Source of the DNA: an uncultured delta proteobacterium
Lineage (GTDB): Bacteria > Myxococcota_A > UBA9160 > JAFDET01
DNA: 64,000 nucleotides
NCBI GenBank assembly: GCA_947259215.1
Contig: CAMYLJ010000030.1
Span: 24,708 to 88,707 of the forward strand
Direction of reading: 5' to 3'
Shown here: one piece after another, positions 27,661 through 37,401 of the stretch
Layout of the letters: the number at the start of each line of letters is the position of its first letter
Position numbering within the stretch: position 1 is the stretch's first letter
Position numbers and translations under genes: made by a program
Notes under the pieces: model-generated
Seen by the model: only the letters and a program-made list of their open reading frames with translations
The model's database searches: none
What the model was told of the DNA's origin: nothing

Positions 27661-29109
27661 CTAGCGGCCGCGGGTGAGCTCGGAGACGGAGGTCATGCGG
27701 CCGCGCTCGTCCGGCGCGTGGGGCAGCGAGCGGATGTCGTAGGACTCGCGGCGCCAGCCCGTGCCGCCCTCGGCCGCCGTGTAGAAGGACTCGGCCACCG
27801 GGTCGAAGACGTGGGCCTTGCCGCCGGTCGGCCACTCGGGGTAGTGGCCCAGGTCGCCGCTGTAGCGGTGCGCCAGGATGCCCACGTCGAGGATCAGCCC
27901 GTTCTTGCGCCGCGAGATGTAGTAGAGGGGCTGCTGGGTCTGGTAGTCCAAGTAGAGGGTCACGCCCGCCACGTTCTCGTTGGGCCGCTTGAGGACGCCG
28001 TCGATCACCACCGCCCGGCGCAGATCCCAGCGATCGCTGGCCAGGGAGAGCCCCGAAGGCCCGAAGTTGCGGTCCTCGTTCAGCGGGTAGCCCGTGCGTG
28101 ACGCGTTCAGCGGCGCCAGCACGTCGCGCTCGCCGCGGTAGGTCCAGCGGTAGGCGTTGGGGCGGATCACCAGTCCCACGAAGCCCCGGCGGATGTTCTC
28201 ACTGGCGGCGGCCGAGACGCCCGCGGTGGGGTTGATGGCGCCCACCTGGTCGCCCACTCCGAACGGAACGCCGCCGCCCGCCTGGATCTGCTGGCTCGAC
28301 GAGTAGCGGGGGGTGTAGAGTCCGTCGACCCAGGCCGTGGCGGCCCGCCGCGGCTTGCGCATGTCCGGCACGTAGACAAAGGTGCCGTCGCTCTCCTTGA
28401 ACTGCTCCGCGGCCTTCTGCGGGCGCAGCTGGCGCCAGGCCAGGTGGCGGGCGTGGAACGGCTCGTCGAAGCGGCCTCCCGCCACGAACAGGTGCTTCGG
28501 CGCTTCGGGCACCCGGTAGGCGAGGTCCGCCAGGTCGGCGCGGTGCTGGGTGCGGAGCAGGAAGAAGGAGCCCTCGTAGGTCTCGACGGCGCCGATCCGG
28601 CTCGGCATGTCGGTCAGGCGGAAGCTGCCGCTCGGGCCCGCGCCGCGGTAGCGGTGCTCCAGATTCCAGGCCCAGCGCAGCGCGGCGTCGGGGGCGTCCG
28701 GATCCAGCCGGTCCGGCGGGAAGGGGAGCCCGGCGACGTAGCCCTCGAGGTTGCCGTCGTCGTCGAGGCGCACGCTCTCCCAGTGGATCAGGGTCGCCTG
28801 GGAGTAGAAGGGCGGCACCGGATAGCGTCGGTGGCACGGGCCGACTTCCATCCGCATGCCTTCGAAGAAGAACGCCTCCCGGTGAGCCCAAACCTCGGGC
28901 GGGAAGAGCTGGCGCACGGCCAGCAGGTTGCCCAGGGCGATCCGCATGCCCTCCTGCAGCACGAAGGGAGCCACGTCGCCGCCCTCGGTGCCCGCCTGGG
29001 CGTCGCCCGACAGCGTGGGGCAGGTGCCCTCCGGCGGCGGCGCCGCGGAGGCGCTCGCCGCCAGCACGCAGGCGATCGAGATGGCGAGCCTCGTGGCGCT
29101 CGGGCGCAT
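27661..29109 (-). CDS. DUF1329 periplasmic/outer-membrane protein
   Basis: 482 residues, starting at ATG 29109 after GGGAGGTCCC, with a signal peptide of about 21 residues (cleavage near 'ASASAAPP'). Family blocks seen: 'MRMEVGPCHRRYPVPPFYSQ', 'DDDGNLEGYVAGLPFPP', 'NLEHRYRGAGP', 'EKFKES'-like region, and 'YLDYQTQQPLYYISRRKNGL' near the C-terminus. DUF1329 proteins are predicted to adopt a LolA/LolB-like lipid-binding fold and are habitual partners of DUF1302 barrels. Inferred role: periplasmic carrier handing a hydrophobic substrate to or from the DUF1302 barrel. The gene is divergent from the histidine kinase gene. Confidence 0.88.
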   Translation of the reverse strand: MRPSATRLAISIACVLAASASAAPPPEGTCPTLSGDAQAGTEGGDVAPFVLQEGMRIALGNLLAVRQLFPPEVWAHREAFFFEGMRMEVGPCHRRYPVPPFYSQATLIHWESVRLDDDGNLEGYVAGLPFPPDRLDPDAPDAALRWAWNLEHRYRGAGPSGSFRLTDMPSRIGAVETYEGSFFLLRTQHRADLADLAYRVPEAPKHLFVAGGRFDEPFHARHLAWRQLRPQKAAEQFKESDGTFVYVPDMRKPRRAATAWVDGLYTPRYSSSQQIQAGGGVPFGVGDQVGAINPTAGVSAAASENIRRGFVGLVIRPNAYRWTYRGERDVLAPLNASRTGYPLNEDRNFGPSGLSLASDRWDLRRAVVIDGVLKRPNENVAGVTLYLDYQTQQPLYYISRRKNGLILDVGILAHRYSGDLGHYPEWPTGGKAHVFDPVAESFYTAAEGGTGWRRESYDIRSLPHAPDERGRMTSVSELTRGR

Positions 29110-29137
29110 GGGACCTCCCGGGACGATCAGCGGATGG

Positions 29138-29143
29138 TATCGT
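29138..29143. promoter_or_regulatory. Overlapping divergent -10 candidates (GGTATCGTACC)
   Basis: Plus strand TATCGT and minus strand TACGAT are two readings of the same near-palindromic GGTATCGTACC, placed 24 bp before the kinase GTG and 29 bp before the DUF1329 ATG. Both genes could be read from this one site in the 57-bp gap. No -35 elements are evident. Confidence 0.35.
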
Positions 29144-29166
29144 ACCCTTGCCGATGGGAGGTTCCC

Positions 29167-30138
29167 GTGCCGCGTCGCTCCATCGGCTTTCCGCTCACGA
29201 TCGGGATCGTGCTCACCGTGCTGGCGCTCGCGCTGGCCGTGGGCTGGCAGATCCTGGTCGTGTCGGACCTGGCGCCGGTGGCGCGGGGCCTGACCGGGCT
29301 TCACTGGACCCTCCTCATCCTCGGCGGGGTCTTCTTCCTGCTGCTCATCGTGGGACTCGTGCTGCTGTGCGCGTGGCTGGTGCGCGAGATGCGCTTCAAC
29401 CAGCGCCAGCAGGCGTTCCTCGACACGGTGACCCACGAGATGAAGACGCCGCTGGCGTCGTTGCGGCTCTACCTGGACACCCTGCGCGCCCGCGACCCGT
29501 CGCCCGAGCGCCGCGCCGCCTTCCTCGAGGGCATGGGGGAGGACGTGGAGCGGCTCCGGCGCACGGTGGACCTGGTGCTGGCGGCGGCGCGGGCGGAGCA
29601 GCGCGACCGGCGGCCGAGCCGGGAGCGCGTGGAGCTGGCGCCGCTGCTGCGCGCGTGCATCGACGAGGTGCGATCCCGGCACGAACTTCCGGACGAGGCC
29701 GTGCGCCTCGAGTGCCGCGGTGCCGGCGCGGTCTGGGGCGACGCCTCCGAGTTCGAGCTGGTGTTCCAGAACCTGCTCGACAACGCCGTGAAGTACTCGC
29801 CGACCCCGGCGGAGATCCGGGTGCAGGTGGCGTCGGCCGGAGACGAGCGCGTCACCGTGGAGATCGCCGACCGCGGGATCGGCATCGCCCGGGGCGACCT
29901 GCGCAAGATCTTCGGCCGCTTCTACCGGGCCGGCCTGGACGTGCAGCGGCGCGCCGCGGGCCTGGGCCTCGGCCTGTTCATCGTGAGGAGTCTGGTGCTG
30001 CGCCACGGCGGCCGGGTGGTGGCGCGGAGCGAGGGAGCCGGGCGCGGCAGCCGCTTTGCGGTGACCCTGCCGGCCGCCCCGCTGGAGGTCGCCGCCCCGG
30101 TGGCCCTGGAGGCCCATGCCGAGAATCCTGGTCGTTGA
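29167..30138 (+). CDS. Sensor histidine kinase
   Basis: A 323-residue membrane kinase. Two transmembrane helices (about 8-28 and 47-72) flank a very short periplasmic loop of under 20 residues, so it probably senses the membrane or a partner protein. The phospho-acceptor is H90 in 'LDTVTHEMKTPLASLRLY'. The ATP-binding domain has N box 'FQNLLDNAVKYSPTPAE', G1 'VEIADRGIGIARGDL' and G2 'AGLGLGLFIVRSLV'. GTG 29167 is preceded by GGGAGG. It overlaps the response regulator gene by 23 bp. Being divergent from the DUF1329 gene makes that pair a plausible target. Confidence 0.92.
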   Translation: MPRRSIGFPLTIGIVLTVLALALAVGWQILVVSDLAPVARGLTGLHWTLLILGGVFFLLLIVGLVLLCAWLVREMRFNQRQQAFLDTVTHEMKTPLASLRLYLDTLRARDPSPERRAAFLEGMGEDVERLRRTVDLVLAAARAEQRDRRPSRERVELAPLLRACIDEVRSRHELPDEAVRLECRGAGAVWGDASEFELVFQNLLDNAVKYSPTPAEIRVQVASAGDERVTVEIADRGIGIARGDLRKIFGRFYRAGLDVQRRAAGLGLGLFIVRSLVLRHGGRVVARSEGAGRGSRFAVTLPAAPLEVAAPVALEAHAENPGR

Positions 30139-30817
30139 GGACGAGGTGCACCTGGCAGAGGGGTTGCAGTACAACCTCGAGGCGGAGGGACACGAGGTGG
30201 AGCTCGCTGCGGACGGTCGCGCCGCGGTGGGGTGCCTGGCCGAGTCCGAGACGCCCTTCGACCTGGTGGTGCTCGACGTGATGCTACCGGAGATGAGCGG
30301 CTTCGAGGTGGCGCGGCGGGTGCGGGCCGCGGGAAACTATGTGCCGATCCTGATCCTGACCGCCAAGGACGACGCCGCGGACCGCGTGCGTGGGCTGGAA
30401 GAAGGGGCCGACGACTACCTGCTGAAGCCCTTCGAGCTGGAGGAGCTGCTGGCCCGGGTGCGGGGGCTCCTGCGCCGCCGGCGCTGGGACGGCGTGTCAC
30501 CGGAGGACCGGGCCCCGCAGACGGTCCGCTTCGGGGAGGTGGAGGTGCGTTTCGATCGCTTCGAGCTGGAGACGCCCCGGGGGACCGTGCAGCTCACCAC
30601 GCGCGAGGCAGGCCTGCTGCGCGCGCTGATCGACCGGGAAGGAGATGCGGTGACGAGAGGAGACCTGCTGGAGGAAGTGTGGGGGCTGCGCGCCGAGACG
30701 CGCACGCGGGTGGTGGACAGCTTCGTGTCCCGCCTGCGCAAGTACATCGAACCGGATCCGTCACGCCCCCGTCACATCGTGTCCGTGCGCGGGCACGGCT
30801 ACCGGTTCGTGCGATGA
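30116..30817 (+). CDS. OmpR/PhoB-family response regulator
   Basis: 233 residues. The receiver domain has the phospho-acceptor D54 ('DLVVLDVMLPEMSGFEVAR'), acidic pair near residues 8-9, Thr in 'ILILTAKDDAADRVRG' and Lys in 'DDYLLKPFELEELLARVRG'. The winged-helix DNA-binding domain ends with the classic 'VVDSFVSRLRKYIEPD' and 'VRGHGYRFVR'. It is the cognate partner of the overlapping kinase gene. Its stop overlaps the start of the CBS-domain gene by 4 bp. Confidence 0.94.
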   Translation: MPRILVVEDEVHLAEGLQYNLEAEGHEVELAADGRAAVGCLAESETPFDLVVLDVMLPEMSGFEVARRVRAAGNYVPILILTAKDDAADRVRGLEEGADDYLLKPFELEELLARVRGLLRRRRWDGVSPEDRAPQTVRFGEVEVRFDRFELETPRGTVQLTTREAGLLRALIDREGDAVTRGDLLEEVWGLRAETRTRVVDSFVSRLRKYIEPDPSRPRHIVSVRGHGYRFVR

Positions 30818-31260
30818 AGGTCGTCGGCGACGTCATGAACCCCGGGGTCGTGTGCACGCGCCCGGACATGAGCCTGCGCGAGGTGGAGCGGCTCTTCACG
30901 GACCGCCGCATCACCGGGGCGCCGGTGGTGGACGAGGACGGGCGTCCCGTGGGTGTCGTCTCGCAGCACGACCTGGTGGCGAGCCAGGCCGATCCCCCCA
31001 GCGCGGGGGATTCGGGTCGCTTCTACACCGACGTCGAGACGTATCGCGACATCGCCCGCGCGCCGATCGATCCTTCGGAGCTGCTGGTGTCGCGGGTGAT
31101 GACGCCGGAGGTGGTGTCGGTCGATCGCGAGACGCCGATCGCGGAGGCGGCCCGCCTCATGCGCGATCGCCGGGTGCATCGCCTGCTCGTCACACGGAAG
31201 GGGGTGCTGGTCGGAATCGTGACGTCGATCGACCTGCTGGCCGCGCTCGACGACGTCTGA
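30814..31260 (+). CDS. Tandem CBS-domain protein
   Basis: 148 residues made almost wholly of two CBS domains ('VGDVMNPGVVCTRPDMSLRE', then 'VSRVMTPEVVSVDRETPIAE'), each with the typical 'ITGAPVVDEDGRPVGVVSQH' or 'VHRLLVTRKGVLVGIVTSID' continuation. CBS pairs bind adenine nucleotides or related ligands and act as energy or redox sensors. ATG 30814 overlaps the regulator stop (ATGA), placing it as the third gene of the two-component operon; it may tune signalling by nucleotide state (inference). Confidence 0.9.
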   Translation: MKVVGDVMNPGVVCTRPDMSLREVERLFTDRRITGAPVVDEDGRPVGVVSQHDLVASQADPPSAGDSGRFYTDVETYRDIARAPIDPSELLVSRVMTPEVVSVDRETPIAEAARLMRDRRVHRLLVTRKGVLVGIVTSIDLLAALDDV

Positions 31261-31300
31261 GGCCCCTTGTACCCGGGTCGGGGTGTGTCACTCTTGGGGC

Positions 31301-32080
31301 GTGCCCGAAGAGCTCCGCATGCACGTGCGACCGACGCTGCGTGAGCCGACCCTGATCCTCGCCTTCGAGGGCTGGAACGACGCGGGCGAATCGGCGACGA
31401 GCGCAGCGCGCTACCTGGCCGACGCCGCGGCGGCCGCGCCGCTGGCGGAGATCGATTCCGAGGAGTTCTACGACTTCACGGTGCGGCGGCCGCAGGTCGA
31501 GATCGACCCGGGCAGTGTGCGTCGGATCGCGTGGCCCGAGAACCGCTTCGTCTACGGCAGCCTCGGCGGCGATCGCGACCTGGTCGTCGGGATCGGCGTC
31601 GAGCCGCACCTGCGCTGGAAGCGCTTCGCTCGCCACGTGGTCGGTCTCGCCGAGGGACTCGGCGCGCGGCGCGCCGTGCTGCTGGGGGGCTACCTGGCGG
31701 ACGTGCTCTACTCGCGCCCCGTGGCGGTCAGCGGCTTCGCCCAGCCCGCCTCGTGGCTGGAGCAGCTGGGTGTGGCGGGCTCGGCCTACGAAGGCCCGAC
31801 GGGAATCATCGGCGTGCTGGCCGACGCCCTCGGGCAGGCCGGCTGCGAGGTGCTGTCCCTGTGGGCCGCGCTGCCGCACTACATCAGCGCCCAGCCGAAC
31901 CCGCGCGGCACCCTGGCCCTGCTCCAGCGGCTCCAGCAGGCGGTGAACGTCAAGCTCGACACGAGCCCGCTCGAGAAGGATGCGGCCGAGTTCGAACAGC
32001 GCATCTCCGCGCTGGTCGCGGCCGACCCGGAGCTCTCCGAGTACGTCCGTCAGCTCAAGCGGCGGGAGTTCGCGCAGTAG
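31301..32080 (+). CDS. PAC2-family protein
   Basis: 259 residues from GTG 31301 ('VPEELRMHVRPTLREP'). An earlier GTG at 31283 and a later ATG at 31319 are alternatives; the chosen start matches how family members usually begin. Family blocks: 'LILAFEGWNDAGESATSAAR', 'EFYDFTVRRPQVEID', 'RAVLLGGYLADVLYSRPV' and 'YEGPTGIIGVLADALGQAG'. The PAC2 superfamily is related to eukaryotic proteasome-assembly chaperones. In bacteria without proteasomes its role is unknown, and no proteasome genes are in this window. Element C begins 7 bp after the stop. Confidence 0.85.
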   Translation: MPEELRMHVRPTLREPTLILAFEGWNDAGESATSAARYLADAAAAAPLAEIDSEEFYDFTVRRPQVEIDPGSVRRIAWPENRFVYGSLGGDRDLVVGIGVEPHLRWKRFARHVVGLAEGLGARRAVLLGGYLADVLYSRPVAVSGFAQPASWLEQLGVAGSAYEGPTGIIGVLADALGQAGCEVLSLWAALPHYISAQPNPRGTLALLQRLQQAVNVKLDTSPLEKDAAEFEQRISALVAADPELSEYVRQLKRREFAQ

Positions 32081-32087
32081 TCCCTCC

Positions 32088-32214
32088 GGCCGGTGCGGGG
32101 GTCGGGGCCTCCCTGCGGCGATGTCCTCGCGCGCAGCGTTCTGCGAGGCATCGACGGATTCCGTCAGCGCGCTGCGGATTACGCCTCCGGGAGGCCCCGA
32201 CCCCCGCACCGGCC
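32088..32214 (+). repeat. Long-arm inverted-repeat element, copy C (26-bp arms)
   Basis: Perfect 26-bp arms at 32088-32113 and 32189-32214 (starting GGCCGGTGCGGGGG) enclose a 75-nt core. The core begins TGCGGCGATGTCC and contains GATTCCGTCAGCGCGCTG and a CTCC end, related to copies A, B and D but more diverged. It is located between convergent genes (stops at 32080 and 32333). The rest of the gap, 32215-32332, holds only GGCGAGCGCAGCGAGCC, similar to module A of the composite repeat. Confidence 0.88.
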
Positions 32215-32332
32215 TCGTGCTCCCGCGTGAAGCCGCGTCGCTCCGCATGAGCGTCCGGTGGGCGAGCGCAGCGAGCCGCGCCCAGCAAAGCTCCGATGCT
32301 TCCTACCTGGGACCGGTCCGGCGACCCGCGTG

Positions 32333-32587
32333 CTAGGCGGGCAGCTCGATCGATTCTTCGATGAGCATGACGGGAATCCCGTCGTCGACCGGGTAGAGGA
32401 TCCGGCCGTCCTCGCGCAGGAGACCCTCTTGCAGCGGCTTCTTGACGGCTTCACCGCCGCGGTTGCGGAGGTCGCCCGCGGCGATCTGCTCGTTGAGGCG
32501 GGCGAGCACGTCGTCCGCGGCGGGCTTCACCGGCTGCTTGGTCTCGGGGCAGACCAGGATCTCGAGCAGGTCCGGGTTTACAGGCAT
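32333..32587 (-). CDS. Trm112-family small protein
   Basis: 84 residues: 'MPVNPDLLEILVCPETKQPV' at the N-terminus and 'GRILYPVDDGIPVMLIEESI' at the C-terminus match the Trm112/YcaR family (zinc-binding in many members, activators of methyltransferases in eukaryotes and archaea). Only the first Cys-Pro of the usual zinc ligands is visible here, and the second cysteine pair is absent. The gene is last in the beta-oxidation operon, 14 bp after the acyl-CoA dehydrogenase stop; the biological link is unclear. Confidence 0.85.
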   Translation of the reverse strand: MPVNPDLLEILVCPETKQPVKPAADDVLARLNEQIAAGDLRNRGGEAVKKPLQEGLLREDGRILYPVDDGIPVMLIEESIELPA

Positions 32588-32601
32588 GACGAATCCCTCC
32601 T

Positions 32602-33840
<1,239 letters not shown>

Positions 33841-33848
33841 GGGAGTCC

Positions 33849-34937
33849 TCAGACCAGGGTGAGGGCTTCGAAGCAGGCGAAGCCCCGGGCGTTGCGCAGG
33901 TGCATCTCGGGCAGGTACTCGCGGGTGTAGCCGTGGCCGCCGAGCACCTGGACCGCGCCGTCGGTCACCTCCAGGGCGACGCGGCGCGCCTGGTCGATGG
34001 CCAGGGCGGCCTCGCGGGTGGCGTCGAGGCCCTGGTCGAGGCGCCAGGCGGCCTCCCACACCAGCAGGCGCAGGCCGTCGATCTCGATGGCCATGTCCGC
34101 CAGCTTGAAGGCGATGGCCTGCTTGGCCGCGATGGGCGAGCCGAACGCCTCGCGCTGCTTGGCGTAGTCGCGCGCCACCTCGAAGGCCGCGCGGGTGACC
34201 CCGGTGGCCATGGCCGCCAGGCCGACCCGGCCTCGGCTGACGAGCGCCGCCACGTCTGCGCCGGCGTCGCCTCCCAGGCGCGCGCTGGCGGGCAGCTGCA
34301 CGCCGGAGAACGTCAGCTCCACCGTCGGGAGCGCCAGCAGGCCCATGTAGTGGTCCGGCGTGGCGTCGAGGCCCGCGGCGTCGCGCGGGACGAGGAAGGC
34401 CTGGGGCGTTCCGTCGTCGTCGGCGAGGACCAGCACGAGCTCGCCCCCGTCCTGCCACGGCACCAGGCACTTGGCGCCGTCGAGGAGGTAGTGGTCGCCG
34501 TCGCGCCGGGCGCGAGTGCGCGGCCGCAGCGGATCGCTGTCGTGCCGGGGCTCGATGGCCGCCAGCGACCCCGGCACGTACGACTCCCCGCTGAAGCGGG
34601 GCAGGAGCTCCGCCTGCTGCTCCGGGCTGCCGAAGTCGGCCACGGGCAGCGCCAGCAGGGACGGGGACAGGGCGGCCAGGGCGATCGAGAGGTCGCCCCA
34701 GGCCAGCTCCTCCGCCACCAGCACGCCGGTCACCGCGCTGCGTTCGCCGCCGCCGCCGTGGGCCTCCGGCAGCGCGTTCGCCACCAGTCCCAGCTCGTGG
34801 AGGTGGGCCAGCACCTCGTCGGGGAGCTTCCCCGACTCGTCGCACTCCCGCGCGCGTGCGCGGATCTCGTTGCCCGCGAAGCCGCGCACCGTCTCGATGA
34901 TGAGCTGCTGTTCTTCGCTGGGCGTGAAGTCGATCAT
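33849..34937 (-). CDS. Acyl-CoA dehydrogenase paralogue with altered C-terminus
   Basis: 362 residues, 50 shorter than its neighbour. N-terminal helical domain 'MIDFTPSEEQQLIIETVRGF' and C-terminal-domain blocks 'KQREAFGSPIAAKQAIAFKL' and 'VQVLGGHGYTREYLPEMHLR' are clear. The last motif reads 'NARGFACFEALTLV' where a full enzyme has 'RDA-IYEGT', and the protein ends there. The substitution and truncation resemble the non-catalytic subunit of heterotetrameric acyl-CoA dehydrogenases known for sterol degradation, an inference from layout only. Confidence 0.9.
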   Translation of the reverse strand: MIDFTPSEEQQLIIETVRGFAGNEIRARARECDESGKLPDEVLAHLHELGLVANALPEAHGGGGERSAVTGVLVAEELAWGDLSIALAALSPSLLALPVADFGSPEQQAELLPRFSGESYVPGSLAAIEPRHDSDPLRPRTRARRDGDHYLLDGAKCLVPWQDGGELVLVLADDDGTPQAFLVPRDAAGLDATPDHYMGLLALPTVELTFSGVQLPASARLGGDAGADVAALVSRGRVGLAAMATGVTRAAFEVARDYAKQREAFGSPIAAKQAIAFKLADMAIEIDGLRLLVWEAAWRLDQGLDATREAALAIDQARRVALEVTDGAVQVLGGHGYTREYLPEMHLRNARGFACFEALTLV

Positions 34938-34981
34938 GTCCGCTCCCGTCGGGTCTCGAGGGCGCTCCCGGGCGAGCCGGG

Positions 34982-36214
34982 CTAGATGCGTTCGAGAATC
35001 GTGCTGATCCCCATGCCGCCGCCGATGCACATGGTCACCAGGCCCGTGGTCTGGTCGCGCCGCTCGAGCTCGTCGAGCAGCGTGCCGATCAGCATGCCCC
35101 CGGTGGCGCCCAGCGGGTGCCCGAGCGCGATGGCGCCGCCGTTCACGTTGACCCGCTCGTGCGGGATGTCCAGGTCCTTCATCACCTTCAGCGGGATGGC
35201 GGCGAAGGCCTCGTTGACCTCGACCAGGTCGATGTCGCCGATCTCCATGCCCGCCTTGGCGAGGCAGCGCCGCGTGGCCGGGACCGGCGCCGTCAGCATG
35301 ATGACCGGCTCGTCGCCCGCGGTGGCCATGGCGCGGATGCGGGCGCGGGGCTTCCAGCCCTGGGCGCGCGCGTACTCGGGGGAGGCCAGCACCACGGCCG
35401 AGGCGCCGTCGACGATGCCCGACGAGTTGCCCGCGTGGTGGACGTGATTCACGCCTTCGATCTGCGGGTAGACCTGCTTCGCCTTCTGGTCGAAGGTGAG
35501 CGAGTCGCCCTTCTGGACGTAGCCGCCGAGCTTCTCGAAGGACGGCGACAGCTGCCCCAGGCTCTCCGCCGTGGTGCCGGGCCGCGGGTACTCGTCGCGC
35601 TCGAGGACCAGGTTGCCGTCGAGGTCGCGCACGGGCACCAGGCTGGGGTCGAAGCGACCCTCCTTCTGGGCCAGCGCGCAGCGCTCCTGGCTGGCGGCGG
35701 CGAAGCGATCGCAGTCCTCGCGGGAGAATCCCTCCAGGGTTGCGATCAGGTCCGCGGAGATTCCCTGGGGAACCAGGGGATGCTGCTCGCGCAGGTGCGG
35801 GTTGTGGCCATCCAGCCCCGACTTGTCGGCCCCCATGGGAAGCCGCGACATGGACTCGACGCCCCCGGCCACCACCAGATCCTGCTGGCCCGCCATCACG
35901 CCCATGGCGGCGAAGTTGACGGCCTGCTGGCCGGAGCCGCAGAAGCGGTTCAGGGTCACGCCGGTGGCCTCGTTGGGCCAGCCCGCCGCCAGCACGGCCA
36001 TGCGGGCCACGCAGCCGCCCTGCTCGCCGGTCTGTGTCACGCAGCCCACCACCACGTCCTCCACGTCGCGGGGATCGAGCTGCGTGCGCTCCACCGCGGC
36101 GTTCAACGCCGTGGCGAAGAGCTCCTGGGGGTGGATGCCCGAGAGGGCCCCTGTCTCGGCCTTGCCGCGGCCGCGGGGGGTGCGGAGCGCGTCGATGATC
36201 CATGCTTCGCCCAT
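34982..36214 (-). CDS. Thiolase (acetyl-CoA acetyltransferase family)
   Basis: 410 residues with nucleophile C92 in '[17 protein letters not shown]', H366 in '[13 protein letters not shown]' and C396 in '[15 protein letters not shown]'. The N-terminus '[20 protein letters not shown]' is typical of FadA/PcaF-like thiolases. It is the first gene of a minus-strand operon with two acyl-CoA dehydrogenases and a Trm112-like protein, so a role in breakdown of fatty or alicyclic acyl-CoAs is likely. A -10-like TATGCT lies on the minus strand near 36310, about 100 bp upstream; AGGAGAAGGG serves as ribosome-binding site. Confidence 0.94.
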   Translation of the reverse strand: MGEAWIIDALRTPRGRGKAETGALSGIHPQELFATALNAAVERTQLDPRDVEDVVVGCVTQTGEQGGCVARMAVLAAGWPNEATGVTLNRFCGSGQQAVNFAAMGVMAGQQDLVVAGGVESMSRLPMGADKSGLDGHNPHLREQHPLVPQGISADLIATLEGFSREDCDRFAAASQERCALAQKEGRFDPSLVPVRDLDGNLVLERDEYPRPGTTAESLGQLSPSFEKLGGYVQKGDSLTFDQKAKQVYPQIEGVNHVHHAGNSSGIVDGASAVVLASPEYARAQGWKPRARIRAMATAGDEPVIMLTAPVPATRRCLAKAGMEIGDIDLVEVNEAFAAIPLKVMKDLDIPHERVNVNGGAIALGHPLGATGGMLIGTLLDELERRDQTTGLVTMCIGGGMGISTILERI

Positions 36215-36380
36215 GATTCCGTGCCCTTCTCCTCAGCAATTGCGATTCCCGCCGAGGGCCGTGCGGGCGGGCGGATCCCCGTCGGGGATCGACCAAGCGT
36301 AACGGGCCAGCATACCAGCTCGCCCCCGGGGTCGCACCGTGCCGCAACGCGTCGGACATTCCGCAATTCCCCCCGTAGAC
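36215..36380. other. Left half of the divergent thiolase/act intergenic region
   Basis: Leader and promoter side of the thiolase operon. On the minus strand TATGCT near 36310 is the only -10-like hexamer seen. There are no repeats of the three dispersed families and no coding potential. Confidence 0.4.
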
Positions 36381-36429
36381 CGTCAAAAACGCGCGCCATC
36401 TTGACGCGACGCGGTTGACGTTCTAATCA
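36381..36429 (+). promoter_or_regulatory. Candidate promoter and operator of the act operon
   Basis: TTGACG (36401-36406), 17 bp, TAATCA (36424-36429) fits a sigma-70 promoter. Around it are three half-sites of one hexamer: CGTCAA at 36381 and TTGACG at 36401 and 36415. The first two form an inverted pair and the last two a direct repeat with 14-bp periodicity. A regulator could bind across the -35 region. Confidence 0.45.
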
Positions 36430-36550
36430 CCCGCACGTCACCGGGTCGGCCAGGGGTGGCGTTCCACCCGTCGGGGAGCGCGTCGCGCGCGCGCTCCGAC
36501 CGGTCGCCAGGCGCCGAATCCGGCCCGTGGAAAGGATCGCGCTGGCAGTC

Positions 36551-37381
36551 ATGCTCCGCTCCCCCTTCCGTCGCGTCGTCTGGCTCGTTCCCGCCCTTGC
36601 GCTCGCCACCGCTGCGGTCCTCGCGTGGCCCGGATCCGATCGGGCCCGAGCCGCGGGAGAGGACGCTGCGCACGCCGGTCCCGCCCTGGTCGCCGGCAGC
36701 ATCTGCGAGGCCCAGGAACTCAAGGCCCTGGCCGTCGAGCGACCGGACCTTCACGTCGAGATCCCGCCGGAGTTCGACAAGGCGTATCCGTCGCTTTCCG
36801 CATGCGTGTCCCACGACCTCGCCAGCGACCCCGACCTGCCCGGTCCGCTCCAGCCGATCCCCTTCAGCCACGCTCACCACGCCGGCGAGTACGAGATCTC
36901 CTGCCAGTACTGCCACGCGGGCGTCGGTCGTTCCCCGGCCGCCGGCGTCCCGTCCGTCGAGCTCTGCATGGGTTGTCACGCGCAGTTCTCGCCCGACTAC
37001 GACCAGGAGTTCAGTGGAATCCGCACGCTGAAGGAGCACTGGGGCCACAGCTACGTCGAGCAGGACGGCAAGTGGAAGATCCAGCCGCGGGATCCCGAGA
37101 AGGCCCGGACCATCGAGTGGCAGCAGATCCATCGCGTCCCGGAACACGTGCAGTTCAAGCACAATCGGCATGTCGCCGCCGGCGTCGACTGCAACACCTG
37201 TCACGGCAACCTGCGCAGCCAGGAGCCCGTCTACGTGGAGGAGCTGCACAAGCTCTACCTGGTGCCGGACACGCGCTGGTGGCAGTACGGCCTGCCCACC
37301 CAGAAGCTGGAGATGGGCTGGTGCATCCAGTGCCACCGTCAGAACGGCGCCTCCCAGGACTGCCTCACCTGCCACTACTAG
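36551..37381 (+). CDS. actA: Alternative complex III pentahaem cytochrome subunit ActA
   Basis: 276 residues from ATG 36551 (GTG 36527 is an in-frame alternative). One N-terminal transmembrane helix, then five CXXCH motifs: CQYCH, CMGCH, CNTCH, CIQCH and CLTCH, the last at the extreme C-terminus. ActA is the multihaem subunit of the quinol:electron-acceptor oxidoreductase that replaces cytochrome bc1. Histidines in 'FSHAHHAGEYEISCQYCHAG' and 'VQFKHNRHVAAGVDCNTCHG' are likely distal haem ligands. It is the first gene of a six-gene operon. Confidence 0.92.
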   Translation: MLRSPFRRVVWLVPALALATAAVLAWPGSDRARAAGEDAAHAGPALVAGSICEAQELKALAVERPDLHVEIPPEFDKAYPSLSACVSHDLASDPDLPGPLQPIPFSHAHHAGEYEISCQYCHAGVGRSPAAGVPSVELCMGCHAQFSPDYDQEFSGIRTLKEHWGHSYVEQDGKWKIQPRDPEKARTIEWQQIHRVPEHVQFKHNRHVAAGVDCNTCHGNLRSQEPVYVEELHKLYLVPDTRWWQYGLPTQKLEMGWCIQCHRQNGASQDCLTCHY

Positions 37382-37401
37382 GAACCTAGGAACGACCCCC
37401 G

